A DNA stretch of 64,000 nt from Acanthornis magna (Eukaryota; Chordata; Aves; Passeriformes; Acanthizidae). How positions within the stretch are numbered: the stretch's first letter is position 1; the number at the start of each line of letters is the position of its first letter. The stretch spans positions 22,169,501-22,233,500 of the forward strand of contig JAWUZG010000013.1 in NCBI GenBank assembly GCA_036785705.1, written 5' to 3'. Below the pieces are notes generated by a model. It was not told the DNA's origin. It made no database searches and saw nothing but the letters and a program-made list of their open reading frames with translations. Shown here piece after piece: positions 43,546-55,265 of this stretch. The position numbers and the translations under genes are program-made.

Positions 43546-44460
43546 GCTCCAACTGCTCGTGCAATTTTTTCAGATTCTTGATAATTTCTGGTGACCTCAG
43601 TTTGTTCAATCCATCTAAACACTGACTCAGAGCTCTGTTCTTTTACTCCATTTCCCCTGGATGTGCCCTGTGGTGCCCAGCTCCCTCTGGATGTCCCCTC
43701 AGCCCTGGGGGAGGCTCACAAACCCCTCCGTGTCCCTGTTTATCTCCCAAACACCCCCGTCCCTAAAACCCAGTGATTTTCACTCCCTATTCCTGTGCTT
43801 TCCTGAACATTCCTGAGGTGCTTCTCTAATTTTTTATTTCCTTCCCTTCCCATTTCCCTGCAGATGCCTGGGGATGTAATGATGATTCAGTCTCCAATTT
43901 ACCTGATTCATCATGCGAAATCCACTGACAAAATCTGCCGCTCTCAAATCCTATAATACTGTGGAGAAAATTTGTTTTCTCGCCAGAATGCATTATGGCT
44001 TTTAGGACTTGGAAACTGCATCCTCAATAGCATTACATTTATTTTTTTGTTATCGGGTCAGGCTATTTTTGTTCTGTGGGAACAAAAGTCCGAGGAATTA
44101 TTTTCATCTATTTCTTTTCTTTTTTTCCCCCCCACCCTTTTATTTCCCAGGATTAAGACCTTGCAGTCTCGAAGTCTTTATTTCAGTGAGGAGCATTCCT
44201 ACCCCATCTGGATCTCCATGGTTTTTTCCCCACGGGCTTTAGCATCAATCAAACCCTTTTAAATGTCACTTCTGTTGCTTCCTGGATTATTATTGTTATT
44301 TTTGCCATTTCAGATGCTACAAACCGACCTTGCATTGTTGAGAGGGGTGAAAAACTGCCTCATTACATCCTCGCTTGGCTGACTTTTCCATGGAACAGGC
44401 TGGGAATGTTTTACGTGGGGTGGTGGGACAGGGGCAGAACTTTGAGGCTGTTCCAGTGTG
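43546..44460. other. Intergenic single-copy
   Basis: The block 43.86-44.10 kb is AT-balanced and non-repetitive, with ATTCAGTCTCCAATTTACC and ATTCATCATGCG. It could be conserved non-coding sequence. No gene is recognised. Confidence 0.4.
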
Positions 44461-44464
44461 GCCT

Positions 44465-45062
44465 TTCTGCTTAGGCTTGGAATTTTCTGTTTAGGTTTGT
44501 AGTTTTCTGCTTATGCTTGGTATTTTCGGATTAGTTTGGATTTTTCTGCTTAGGCTTGTAATTTTCTATTTAGGTTTGGAATTTTCTGATTAGTTTGGAT
44601 TTTTCTGCTTAGGCTTGGAATTTTCTGGTTAGGCTTGTAATTTTCTGTTTAGGTTTGGAGTTTTCTGATTAGTTTGGATTTTTCTGCTTAGGCTTGGAAT
44701 TTTCTATTTAGGCTTGGAATTTTCTGCTTAGGCTTGGAATTTTCTGTTCAGGTTTGGAATTTTCGGCTTAGGCTTGGAATTTTCGGCTCAGGCTTGGAAT
44801 TTTCGGCTCAGGTTTGGAATTTTCTGCTTCGGCTTGGAATTTTCGGCTTAGGCTTGGAATTTTCTGTTTAGGCTTGGAATTTCCTGTTTAGGCTTGGAAT
44901 TTTCTGCTTCAGCTTGGAATTTTCTGCTTCGGCTTGGAATTTTCTGCTTAGGCTTGGAATTTTCTGTTTAGGTTTGGGATTTTCTGTTTAGGTTTGGAAT
45001 TTTCTGCTTTGGCTTTGAATTTTCTGTTCAGGTTTGGAATTTTCTGCTCAGGCTTGGAATTA
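44465..45062 (+). repeat. 20-bp minisatellite
   Basis: About 30 copies of TTAGGCTTGGAATTTTCTGC with T/C variants. The first third is more degenerate and has 17-19 bp forms (GATTAGTTTGGATTTTTCTG). The later copies are nearly uniform. Confidence 0.95.
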
Positions 45063-46285
45063 CCCACGAGCTGTGCCAGGCAGGGTTTGCTGCCCGCAGG
45101 AAATGCTGTTCGTGAGGCTCCTTGGGCTCAGAGAACGATACAAAAATGGAAACTTGGTGGAAATAGAGCAATTCTGCTCTCGGTGCTCCAAAGGGTGAAA
45201 GGCCTGTGCTCCCCCAGCAAACAGAGCAAGGTCCTGCCTGGTGTGTGGCTTTGACAGGAAAATGGATAGATTACCTCTGCCCACACCTGCAGACACCTCC
45301 AAAGTGCTTTCCCAAAGCAGCTGAGGATTAAATGGAATTTTCCTTGTGCTGGAAACAGCTCTGCTGTCCCGCTTGGATCTCAGCTGCTCACCCCACAGTT
45401 TTTTTTAATCTTGAGTGGATGCTAAGCCCAGCACAGCTTGGTTTTGCCCTCTGGAACTGTGTTTTCATGGTGCCCTGGAAAAGATCTGTATTGTCTCATT
45501 CTGTAGCAAATCTCCTCTTGTCAGACCCTCCATAATTTTCGCCGTTTAAATTAAGGTTTCAGCTGTTTTCCTGAAGTAAGGATCTGTTAAGCTCTAATTC
45601 CTAAAGTGGCATTAGACTTGGGTGTTTTTTTTCAAATTATTCCAAGAAAGGGCTGCAATGACTGTGAACCTCCTGCTTAATTCCTGATCCTGTGTGAGGA
45701 GGGGGAAGTTAATCCATCGCTCACCCAGGACGATTTTCACCAAAGGATTACAGTTTTTAAAGGGCAAAGCAAACAGAGTTGTTAAAGACAATCAAAGAAC
45801 TGCTTCTTATCCCTGTGCTGCAAAATTCAGGATGCCGAAGAATTCCCGAGGGAATTCTCTGTGCTAATTTCTCCTGTTTTACTTCCCTAATTGTCTCAGA
45901 GGGTACAGGGCAAACCTGCCTTTGGTTATTGGTGTTGCTGTTCCATAATGATGTCCTGGCCCTGCTGCTAGTGTGGGCTTTATTTGGATTATTCTGGGAA
46001 AGAAATTTTAAACAAACCTTTGCCGCTTTGTTCTTCCTCTCAGCAGAGTGAGCAGGGTTAGAACATCCTTTACAGCTCGATATTTTCATTTATAATGACA
46101 TGATTTACGGCTCTTTGGGTGCTTCTCTCTCCAGGAAGCTTTCAGGATCCTTTCTAAACAATGTGTCAGGTGTAGAGTTAATAGAGTTCAGCTCTCTTTG
46201 CTTCACAGGTACCTCCAAAAACCCAAGAATTTGGCTTAAAAGGCAAAGGAATGTTGCAGTAGGAAGGAGCAGCTGAGTGCCAAGC
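45063..46285. other. Intergenic single-copy
   Basis: No array or gene recognised. Confidence 0.4.
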
Positions 46286-46294
46286 CAGGCTGCC

Positions 46295-46520
46295 ATATTT
46301 GTATTTTTATATATAAATATATATGTATATCTATAAATAATAGTATATATTATTATAATTATATATAATATTAAATAAGATAATAAATATAAATTATTAT
46401 CTAAATAGAAATAACAAATATTACATTAAATAATATAAATTATAAATTAATATTATATACATATAAATTATAATATGATCACATATGATTATATACACAT
46501 ATTTATATATGTATTTATCT
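46295..46520. repeat. (TA)-rich simple sequence
   Basis: Over 200 bp are almost pure A and T, built from ATATATA, TATAAAT and ATTATAATTATA. They probably form easily melted DNA. Confidence 0.93.
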
Positions 46521-47125
46521 CTGTGGCTTTGTGAGGAGTTACAAAGCCCCCATGACTCTATGATATGGTGAATTTTTGGGGTAATTTTGTACCTACATGG
46601 GAAGGTGTGGTGTATAAAACCCCTCTTTGGGCAAGAGCTGCTTTTGAATTTTGATCAAATCCATATCTAAGCATCTCCCCCTCTCAGATAACAATTTTCT
46701 TACAGTTGCTGTGACTTTTCTGGTGTGTAATTCCAAAATTTTGGCTTCTCCGTGCTGGTATTGCCTTCTCCCATCAATAATAGCTCTTGGCAGAGGTTTA
46801 GAAAACTGACAAATTGTTGGATATAAAACAGATTTGCCCACGGATGAAATATCTTCGTGACCAAAGCCTCCCTCCTATAAATCAGGAGTACCAGTGCTTG
46901 TTTAATTGACAAATTTTAGAACTTACAGGGGGAAAATGAAGTCAGTGACTGATGGCAAGGCCTCGTTCCTTCGCTGTTTATTCCCGAAATTCCACGCAGA
47001 TAACGAGCGCCCAGAACAGCCAAGCCACGCGTGATTGATGGGCTGGAAACACAGCTCGGGAGGGGCAACACGGCTGGAAAAATTCATTGCTGTGGTTGGT
47101 GAGGAGCCTGGAGATGCCAGCAGTG
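46521..47125. other. Intergenic single-copy
   Basis: Nothing recognised between the AT tract and the 89-bp array. Confidence 0.4.
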
Positions 47126-47127
47126 GT

Positions 47128-48290
47128 TACCTTAATGAATTAATTAGGGGCGAGGTGATTAGGGGCTGGGGTGGGTGGGAGAGGAGCTCCCAAAGCAGGG
47201 TGGGGGCTGCTGGGGGCTCAGGATAATGAATTAATTAGGGGTGAGGTGATTAGGGGCTGGGGTGGGCAGCAGAGGAGCTCCCAGAGCAGGAGAGCCTGCT
47301 GGGGGCTCAGGATAATGAATTAATTAGGGGTGAGGTGATTAGGGGCTGGGGTGGGCAGGAGAGGAGCTCCCAGAGCAGGAGAGCCTGGTGGGGGCTCAGG
47401 ATAATGAATTAATTAGGGTGAGGTGATTAGGGGCTGGGGTGGGCAGCAGAGGAGCTCCCAGAGCAGGAGAGCCTGGTGGGGGCTCAGGATAATGAATTAA
47501 TTAGGGGTGAGGTGATTAGGGGCTGGGGTGGGTGGGAGAGGAGCTCCCAGAGCAGGAGAGCCTGCTGGGGGCTCAGGATAATGAATTAATTAGGGTGAGG
47601 TGATTAGGGGCTGGGGTGGGTGGGAGAGGAACTCCCAGAGCAGGAGAGCCTGCTGGGGGCTCAGGATAATGAATTAATTAGGGGTGAGGTGATTAGGGGC
47701 TGGGGTGGGCAGCAGAGGAGCTCTCAGAGCAGGAGAGCCTGCTGGGGGCTCAGGATAATGAATTAATTAGGGGTGAGGTGATTAGGGGCTGGGGTGGGCA
47801 GGAGAGGAGCTCCCAGAGCAGGGTGGGGGCTGCTGGGGGCTCAGGATAATGAATTAATTAGGGGTGAGGTGATTAGGGGCTGGGGTGGGCAGGAGAGGAG
47901 CTCCCAGAGCAGGAGAGCCTGGTGGGGGCTCAGGATAATGAATTAATTAGGGGCGAGGTGATTAGGGGCTGGGGTGGGCAGCAGAGGAGCTCCCAAAGCA
48001 GGGTGGGGGCTGCTGGGGGCTCAGGATAATGAATTAATTAGGGGTGAGGTGATTAGGGGCTGGGGTGGGCAGGAGAGGAGCTCCCAGAGCAGGAGAGCCT
48101 GGTGGGGGCTCAGGATAATGAATTAATTAGGGTGAGGTGATTAGGGGCTGGGGTGGGTGGGAGAGGAGCTCCCAGAGCAGGAGAGCCTGGTGGGGGCTCA
48201 GGATAATGAATTAATTAGGGTGAGGTGATTAGGGGCTGGGCTGGGCAGGAGAGGAGCTCCCAGAGCAGGAGAGTCTGGTGAGAGCTCAGG
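47128..48290 (+). repeat. 88-89 bp minisatellite with homeodomain-type cores
   Basis: About 13 copies. Starts (GGATAATGAATTAATTAGGG) fall at about 47221, 47310, 47399, 47487 and so on. Each unit also has GAGGTGATTAGGGGCTGGGG and GAGGAGCTCCCAGAGCAGG. The main variation is a 1-bp G indel (AGGGGTGAGG versus AGGGTGAGG) and two alternative ends (GGAGAGCCTGCTGG or GGGTGGGGGCTGCTGG). Confidence 0.97.
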
Positions 48291-49095
48291 AGCTTCAGGG
48301 CTGGGGCAGACAGGGATGGACTGGAGGGGATCTGACAGCCTGAGTGCCTCTGACCACCATAATTATCCTGGTGACTTCAGTTAATTACCTCTGTAACTTC
48401 AGTTAATTATCTCTGTAGCTTAGGTCTGGTCAGACCTGGCCCCTGACCTCTGGAGGAGCAGAGGTGGAGGGGTAGGACTTTGTTAAAAACAAGGGACGTG
48501 GCTCCCGTGGCAGCAGCAGGGACGTTCAGTGGCTCTTTGCACTGCCAATAAAATGTTTCACTGTCCATAGAATTTTTTCAATGGAAATATTCTCTACCTG
48601 GAATGCTTTTTTGTATTTTCCAATAGTATGTGAAGAAAAAAATAGGAGAAATGTGGTTTAGGTTTGGTTGTGAGGCCCATCCCAGTCGGATGCTGTGGTT
48701 CGGTCAGTGCCCAGCACGGTGGGATTTCCCTGAGCTCATTCCTGTCCATATCTCAGGTGGAACTGGAGCATTTCTGGTGCAGAAACACTCAGCCTTGACT
48801 TCGAGACCTGTGGCAGCCCAGCAGCCACGAGAACCTTTGGTAATTCTCTTCAGTCATTAATTCTTCCCAGCTCTGCTTCAAGAGTTGCTTTTTCCTGTGT
48901 GGTTCTGGCACTTTTCCCCTCGTAACCCCTGGAAATTGATATGTGTTCTTGTCTGGATGAAGTGCTTCCTGCAGCAGGTTTCTGTTATCCTTTTTGGCTT
49001 CTTAAGCTGTGATCAGTGCCCCTTTCGCCCTCTTTGATCAATGAAGTGCTCTGACCTCTGCAGATCTTCCTCTGCTCCTTTCCAATCCCTTCATC
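48291..49095. other. Intergenic single-copy
   Basis: Just after the array, near 48355-48420, CTTCAGTTAATTACCTCTGT is present twice in similar form, adding more TTAATTA cores. Confidence 0.45.
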
Positions 49096-49104
49096 TGTTT
49101 TTGT

Positions 49105-49860
49105 GGCTTTCCCCTCCACACTCTCCAGTTTAGAATTACAGAGCTTTCCCCTCCACTCTCTGCAGTTTGGAATTCTGGAGCTTTCCCCTCCACTCTCTGC
49201 AGTTTGGAATTCTGGAGCTTTCCCCTCCACTCTCTGCAGTTCAGAATTCTGGAGCTTTCCCCTCCACACTGCAGTTTGGAATTCTGGAGATTTCCCCTCC
49301 ACTCTGCAGTTTGGAATTCTGGAGTTTTCCCCTCCGCGCTCTGCAGTTTGGAATTACAGAGCTTTCCCCTCCACACTCCACAGTTTGGAATTCTGGAGCT
49401 TTCCTCTCCACTCTCTGCAGTTTGGAATTCTGGAGCTTTCCTCTCCACTCTCTGCAGTTTGGAATTCTGGAGCTTTCCTCTCCACTCTCTGCAGTTTAGA
49501 ATTACAGAGCTTTCCCCTCCACACTCTCCAGTTTGGAATTCTGGAGCTTTCCCCTCCACACTTTGCAGTTCAGAATTCTGGAGCTTTCCCCTCCACACTT
49601 TGCAGTTCAGAATTCTGGAGCTTTCCCCTCCACACTGAAGTTTGGAATTCTGGAGCTTTCCCCTCCGCTCTCTGCAGTTTGGAATTCTGGAGCTTTCCCC
49701 TCCACAGTTTGGAATTCTGGAGCTTTCCCCTCCACAGTTTGGAATTCTGGAGCTTTCCCCTCCACACTGCAGTTCAGAATTCTGGAGCTTTCCCCTCCAC
49801 TCCACAGTTTGGAATTCTGGAGCTTTCCCCTCCACGCTGCAGTTTGGAATTCCGGAGCAC
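49105..49860 (+). repeat. 37-bp minisatellite
   Basis: About 22 copies of GGAGCTTTCCCCTCCACTCT plus CTGCAGTTTGGAATTCT. Shorter forms lack part of CACTCTCTG. Some units have AATTACA in place of AATTCTG. The + strand is pyrimidine-rich. The frames of 265 and 296 codons come from it. Confidence 0.96.
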
Positions 49861-50260
49861 TGCTCTGATCAATCTTTTCAAGGGTTGGGGTTTAAGGCCT
49901 GAGAGCTGCCCAGCCCCTCACTGTCTCCAGCCATGGAAGATGGAGAATTGCTCATTCTGTTTTTCTGTTCTGGGCCTGGCACTCATTTGCTGAAGGACTT
50001 TTCACCAAAATTAAATCCTTCTCATCCTTTTACTGAGGAGAGCAATTTTCTTGTACCTCAGGCACATATCAGGCCAGTTATTTTGAGTTTGGATATTTAA
50101 GAGTTTCGACACCAATACTTCTAATATTTAAAAGTAATATTTTTGCCTTTTTTCTCAGATGAAATCATTTACACATTTTGTAATTGTGGATATTTTACAG
50201 GTAAATAAACTGCTCCAAATGCTGATGGACAAACTTCTGGAAAGGCTCATTCCAGTCTGA
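49861..50260. other. Intergenic single-copy
   Basis: Spacer between array and CR1. Confidence 0.4.
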
Positions 50261-50264
50261 GCTG

Positions 50265-50580
50265 AGTGACTCCAAAGGGTGGGAAGGGACCTCAAATCCC
50301 ACCCAGTGCCACCCTGCCACGGCAGGGACACCTCCCACTGTCCCAGGCTGCTCCAACCCCAATGTCCAGCCTGGCCTGGGACACTGCCAGGGATCCAGGG
50401 GCAGCCACAGCTGCTCTGGGCACCTGTGCCAGGACCTCCCACCCTCCCAGGAACAATTCCTAATTCCCAAGATCCCATCCAGCCCTGCCCTCTGCCATGG
50501 GAAGCCATTCCCTGTGTCCTGTCCCTCTGTCCCTTGTCCCCAGTCCCTCTCCAGTTCCAGTGACACTCCTTGCTAATGCT
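50265..50580 (-). mobile_element. CR1 LINE 3' fragment, antisense
   Basis: GGGTGGGAAGGGACCTCAAA, ACCTCCCACTGTCCCAGGCT and TGGGAAGCCATTCCCTGTGT. It extends back to TCCCTCTCCAGTTCC. Confidence 0.93.
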
Positions 50581-51980
50581 AATCCCACATTCCCTTTTCC
50601 TGTCAGGATCCAGGCTGTTCTGTCAGGAGTTTTCCGTCTTACCCAGAGTCCCAAGGCAGCTGTGCTCTCCCAAACATTGCAGGGTTTTTATTCCTTTGGC
50701 AAATGGAGGATGATCCCATTCCAATGAGGATTTCCGTGTGGATATCTGTATTTTCCTTATTTCCTTGCAGGTTGTGTGACTCTTTCTCAGCTCTTTCTCC
50801 AGTGGCTTGGGTCAGGTGTCCAGTCCCTCCTCTTTTTTGTTTTTCACTAGAAGAACTCCACATCCACAGGGAAGAAATCCTGGAGTGCTGTAATTAAAGC
50901 CTTGTTCCAGACAAGTTCTTCAGTCTGCTGTGCAAAAATTGAGCACTTTGTGTAAAACTTAATTTGAGAGAGTTGACAAACTGTACAGGAGGAAAAAAAT
51001 CCAGTAATGGATGGGTTGGTAGCTCGGGATAAACACTGCTCCTGCTGCTGTGTACAGAGGCGGAATGTGCCTTGGTAATGCTTGATTTGCCGTGGAACAA
51101 ACCTGATATTCTGTGCATGAAGTGGGGTAATTGAACAGCCTGCAAGGACTGAGGTTTAATGACAAAAGACAGGATTTTTTTTTTCAGGCAGCTCATCCTT
51201 AAATTGGGGGAATGGTAAGCATTGCACAGTGCAAAGCTACAAATGGGCTTAGAACAAGCGACAAGCATTAAAATACAACAATAAGAGGTGCAGGCAAAAT
51301 GACCTTGTTTGTGTTTCCTGCTCTTACACTTATGAGGGATCAGCTAAAGGCCGCTGGATGCAGTCCTAGAAAACTTTAGATCTATCAAAAGCTGTTTCTA
51401 GACAGCTTTTCCAGGAAATTAAGCTGCTCTTTACCTCTGTGATTTGTTTGGCCTCAATCACTGAAGGTGTCAATTGGCTGGATGAGGGTGGACTCAGGGA
51501 GTTAATTCGCTGTTTAAGAAGAGTATTTTTGCCAGAACACTAATATTTCAGATTTATTTGTCATAAGAAGCACAAACGCTGTGTTTCCAGTGGCTGCAGG
51601 AGGATTGATGAAGCTCCTTCCTGCTTTGATGCAGAAATGGTGTTTTTGTCACGTTTGAATGAGACTTGCTGCGGTGGCACTCGCGTTTCTGGGAGCTGTA
51701 GCGACAGAGATGAGAGCAATACAGCATTTTTGGCTTGTTTTTCATTAAATAACTACTAGGAGGCACAGAAGGAGATTTACAGTAGTCAAATGAGATGTGC
51801 TGTAATGTAGCATTGAATTAATTTTGCTGTAATGATGCTTTGCTGTGCTATTTACTCTGTGACATTTCCACAAAGCCGCGGCTCTTAACAAGAAATCCGA
51901 GTGCCCTACAGCTAATTCCTGCAAATCCTCTGATTTTCTCATTAAGGCTTTTTAAAAAAAATTTGCCTTCAACGTGATGA
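50581..51980. other. Intergenic single-copy, candidate conserved block
   Basis: The region 51.53-51.95 kb is non-repetitive and rich in AT-type factor cores (TTTATTTGTCATAAG, GAATTAATTTTGCTGTAATG). A regulatory role is only a guess from composition. Confidence 0.35.
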
Positions 51981-51984
51981 GTTG

Positions 51985-52385
51985 ATCAGAGGTGCTGGAG
52001 CACCTCTGCTATGAGGAAAATGGGGAGAACTGGGATTGTTCAGCTGGAGAAGAGAAGCTCCAGGCGAATTGTGACCTTTGGGTGCCTGAAGGAGCTACAA
52101 GAAACATGGAGTATTTACATGGGATGGAGGGACAGGACACAGGGAATGGCTTTCAGGTGGAAGTGAGTAGGTTTAGATGGGATTTTGGGAAGGAATTGTT
52201 CCCTGTGAGGGTTTGAGGCCCTGGCACAGGTGCCCAGAGCAGCTGTGGCTGCCCCTGGATCCCTGGCAGTGCCCAAGGCCAGGCTGGACAGGGCTTGGAG
52301 CATCCTTGGAAGGTGCCAGGGTTGGAAGAAGGTGAAGCTGAAGGTCCCTTCCCACCCAAACCTGGCTGTGATTCCAGGCTCACAC
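51985..52385 (+). mobile_element. CR1 LINE 3' region
   Basis: GGGATTGTTCAGCTGGAGAA, GGATGGAGGGACAGGACACA, GGCAGTGCCCAAGGCCAGGC and a tail with TTCCCACCCAAACCTGGC TGTGATTCC. Some central bases of the tail are missing. Confidence 0.9.
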
Positions 52386-52825
52386 ATGGGGAGGATGATG
52401 AGTGCCATTCCCAGTGCCTGTCCCTGCTCCTCTCCCCAGGATGGGAACTCGGGAGCTGTAAATCACCTCTGAAGATCTCCAAGTCAGCCAAACAGCTCTC
52501 AGGCACAGGAAACAAACTCCTTTTGTTGCCAGCGAGCATCCCGGCGATGAAGGACCGCTTTGCATTTCCGATGAAGCACACCTCGGGATGCACAGGTAAC
52601 GCTGGGCACCAGCTGGGGACTGTGCCTGCCAAGCAAAGGTCACCGTGCCCAGGCAGGGCTCTCCTCTGCATGCAGAGCTGGCCGTGCTTCTGCAGCCTTC
52701 CCGTGTTTGCAAACAAGCCTGGGGAGCATTTCCAGGCGAGGATGGGGAACGTGTGGGGATGCTCTGCAGGGTGTGTGTGCAGCCCAGTGCCGGGCTGGGG
52801 CTGGACCGGGGGTCTGCAAGGGCAG
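52386..52825. other. Intergenic single-copy
   Basis: Spacer between CR1 and the 48-bp array. Nothing recognised. Confidence 0.4.
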
Positions 52826-53492
52826 GAGAGGGGCAGAGAATCACGGAATATCCCAAATTCTGTGCAAGGATGGGAGAGGGGCACAGAATCAGAGAATATC
52901 CCCAGTTCTGTGCAAGGGCAGGAGAGGGGCAGAGAATCACAGAATATCCCCAATTCTGTGCAAGGACAGGAGAGGGGCACAGAATCACAGAATATCCCCA
53001 GTTCTGTGCAAGGATGGGAGAGGAGTGCAGAATCACAGAATATCCCCAGTTCTGTGCAAGGATGGGAGAGGGGCAGAGAATCACAGAATATCCCAAATTC
53101 TGTGCAAGGGCAGGAGAGGGGCACAGAATCGCAGAATATCCCCAATTCTGTGCAAGGACAGGAGAGGGGCAGAGAATCACAGAATATCCCCAGTTCTGTG
53201 CAGGGACAGGAGAGGAGTGCAGAATCACAGAATATCCCCAGTTCTGTGCAGGGACAGGAGAGGAGTGCAGAATCACAGAATATCCCCAGTTCTGTGCAAG
53301 GGTGGGAGAGGAGTGCAGAATCACAGAATATCCCCAGTTCTGTGCAAGGACAGGAGAGGGGCAGAGAATCACAGAATATCCCCAGTTCTGTGCAAGGATG
53401 GGAGAGGGGCACAGAATCACAGAATATCCCCAATTCTGTGCAAGGACAGGAGAGGGGCAGAGAATCACAGAATATCCCCAGTTCTGTGCTCT
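52825..53492 (+). repeat. 48-bp minisatellite (frame-preserving)
   Basis: About 14 units, GCAAGGACAGGAGAGGGGCA GAGAATCACAGAATATCCCC AGTTCTGT, exactly 48 bp (16 codons) apart. Because 48 is a multiple of three, several frames stay open on both strands, giving frames of 297 to 450 codons with 16-residue repeats. AGAATCACAGAAT resembles a reversed CR1 tail end. Confidence 0.96.
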
Positions 53493-53575
53493 GGGCTGGG
53501 GACAAGGCGGGGATGGCTCACAGGTCAGGCTCCATGGTCCTGGAGGGCTTTTCCAAGCTCAGTGATCCCATGCCA
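53490..53575 (+). mobile_element. CR1 LINE tail directly after the array
   Basis: GTGCTCTGGGCTGGGGACAA, then GGTCCTGGAGGGCTTTTCCA AGCTCAGTGATCCCATG. The array ends within the CR1 GGCACTCAGTGCTCTGG motif. Confidence 0.78.
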
Positions 53576-53689
53576 AGGTTTCCCCAGTGAGGAGCTGTAG
53601 ATCTGCAGTGGTTGGTGCTCCTGCCATCGTTTGGCACAGCTCATCTCCGCCAGCATGGGAACTCCTGGTGCTCCTGCTCCTGCATGGTC

Positions 53690-53978
53690 ACACTCTGCTT
53701 TCAGCCCTGGGGGCTCTGGGGCTGCAGGGTGAGGAGCTAGGTGTCCCCAGAGCTGCCCAGGGACCTTGTGGAGCTGCTGCTGGAATGGGAATGAGGTGGG
53801 AAAGCTCCCCAGGGCAGGGTGGAATCACCACCCCTGGAAGTGTCCCAAAAAGCTGTGGATGTGGCACTTGAGGCCATGGTTGTGGTGACCGTGGTGGTGG
53901 TGCTGCTGGTTGAGGGTTGGATTTGATGATCTCAGAGCATTTTCCAGCCTTGATGATTCCATGATCCTATGGAATGAG
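53690..53978 (+). mobile_element. CR1 LINE 3' fragment
   Basis: CCTGGAAGTGTCCCAAAAAG, GATGTGGCACTTGAGGCCAT, then GGATTTGATGATCTCAGAGC and CCTTGATGATTCCATGATCC. Confidence 0.8.
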
Positions 53979-54350
53979 TTTGTCCTGTCCTAGACAGACC
54001 GGTAGTAGAGGATGAAATCGTATTTCATGTTTTGTCAGCTCTCTGGGCAGCATTTTCCACCAGTGTCTTAATTTCTGCAGCCAATTATCTCCAGCCCTCA
54101 TCACTCAGTGCCCAGGACCCCTCAGAGATGCCAAATTCCTCCTTTTCTCCATGTGTGTCTTCCCAAGGCTGTGTCTTCCTAAATTAGCTTTTTCCTCCTG
54201 GCGTGGTGAGGAGAATCTTCAAATTAGAGGAGATAAATGACACACACACACACAAAGGTATTTATTTACCTGTGCTCGGAGTGGCATCGTTGGCACCTGC
54301 AGGAGGTGTGGGAGGATTCGCTCAGGGACAGCTCTGCTCTCACAGTCCCA
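53979..54350. other. Intergenic, with a short (CA)n
   Basis: A (CA) run of about eight repeats lies at 54239-54254. Nothing else. Confidence 0.5.
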
Positions 54351-54354
54351 GGGA

Positions 54355-54545
54355 GGGCTGGGAACGTGCCAGGCATGGAACCACTGAGGCTGGAAAAGCC
54401 TTCCAAGCACACCAAGGCACATCCTGTCCCCTTCCCAGCCCCCATTTCCTCAAAAAGTGCTGGAATCAGATTGTGGATCCTTCAGGATCAAACCTGGAAA
54501 GGCTTTTGGATCCTCTGGGGCAGGAGGCTGTCCCTTGGTGAGTGG
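54355..54545 (-). mobile_element. CR1 LINE remnant, antisense
   Basis: CTGAGGCTGGAAAAGCCTTC is the reversed tail start. The rest is diverged. Confidence 0.55.
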
Positions 54546-54699
54546 CACTGAGCTGGGGGAGGCACAGGGCTGGGGGAAGGAGCACATGGATTTGGGATGG
54601 AAAAAAACCCCAACAGAATAAAAACAGCTTCTCGCTGCTTCATATTTTCAGTGCTGCGAGGAAAAGTGGTCAAGCAAAATAATGGAGAAAACCCAGGGG

Positions 54700-54810
54700 T
54701 GAAGCCTCACCCCCTGTTTAGAGAAGCAATTAGGCACCTGTCAGAGCAATTAGTGGGTAATGTGATTTCTGCATAATTGCAGAATAATTGCCCATGTGCC
54801 AACGGTGGGT
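54700..54810. promoter_or_regulatory. Candidate enhancer-like homeodomain cluster
   Basis: Within about 110 bp there are two GCAATTAG sites, a CACCTGTCA (E-box joined to a MEIS/TGIF-like TGTCA), GGTAATGTGATTT, GCATAATTGC and GAATAATTGCC. The dense, non-repetitive packing resembles developmental enhancers. This is inference only. Confidence 0.3.
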
Positions 54811-55125
54811 TGGGTTTCTTGTTGTTGTTCGAGCTAATGTAAGTTAATGTGCCACTGATGTTTGGGATGTAGCCACAAAACACACTTTAATATCCAATTA
54901 AAATGGATAAACAGGCATTCGTCTGAGTTAAGGTGCTCGTGGCAGTTCATGGGAAGGTGAGCACAAAATCCACCATTTATTTCAGATAAAGCTCCAGGGC
55001 TGTGGCCAGGCAGCATTTTGAGGAGAGGAAGAGGCTGGTGAGGTGCCAGTCGCACACCCCACTCCTTGGGAAACACAGCAAGAGTCAGTTTTAGGCTTCT
55101 AAAGTCATATTTTGGAGCTTAAAAC
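54811..55125. other. Intergenic single-copy
   Basis: No array, element or gene is recognised. Confidence 0.4.
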
Positions 55126-55127
55126 TG

Positions 55128-55265
55128 TTGGAAGTGTCCAAGGCCAGGCTGGACAGAGCTTGGAGCAGCCTGGACAGTGGGAGGTGTCCCTGCCATGGCA
55201 GAGGTGGCTCTGGATGGGTTTTAATGTCCCTCCCAACCCAACCCATTTGGTCATCTATCCAAATG
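55128..55265 (+). mobile_element. CR1 LINE 3' tail
   Basis: GGAAGTGTCCAAGGCCAGGC, GAGCTTGGAGCAGCCTGGAC and AATGTCCCTCCCAACCCAAC. Confidence 0.9.

Noticed and set aside
49038..49993. 265-codon minus and 296-codon plus frames
   Set aside because: These are 37-bp array translations. The repeated WNSGAFPSTL peptide has no family.
52153..53590. Open frames of 450 (minus), 431 and 306 (plus) codons
   Set aside because: They follow from a 48-bp tandem repeat whose length is a multiple of three. Several frames on both strands are open at once, and there is no domain or splice structure.
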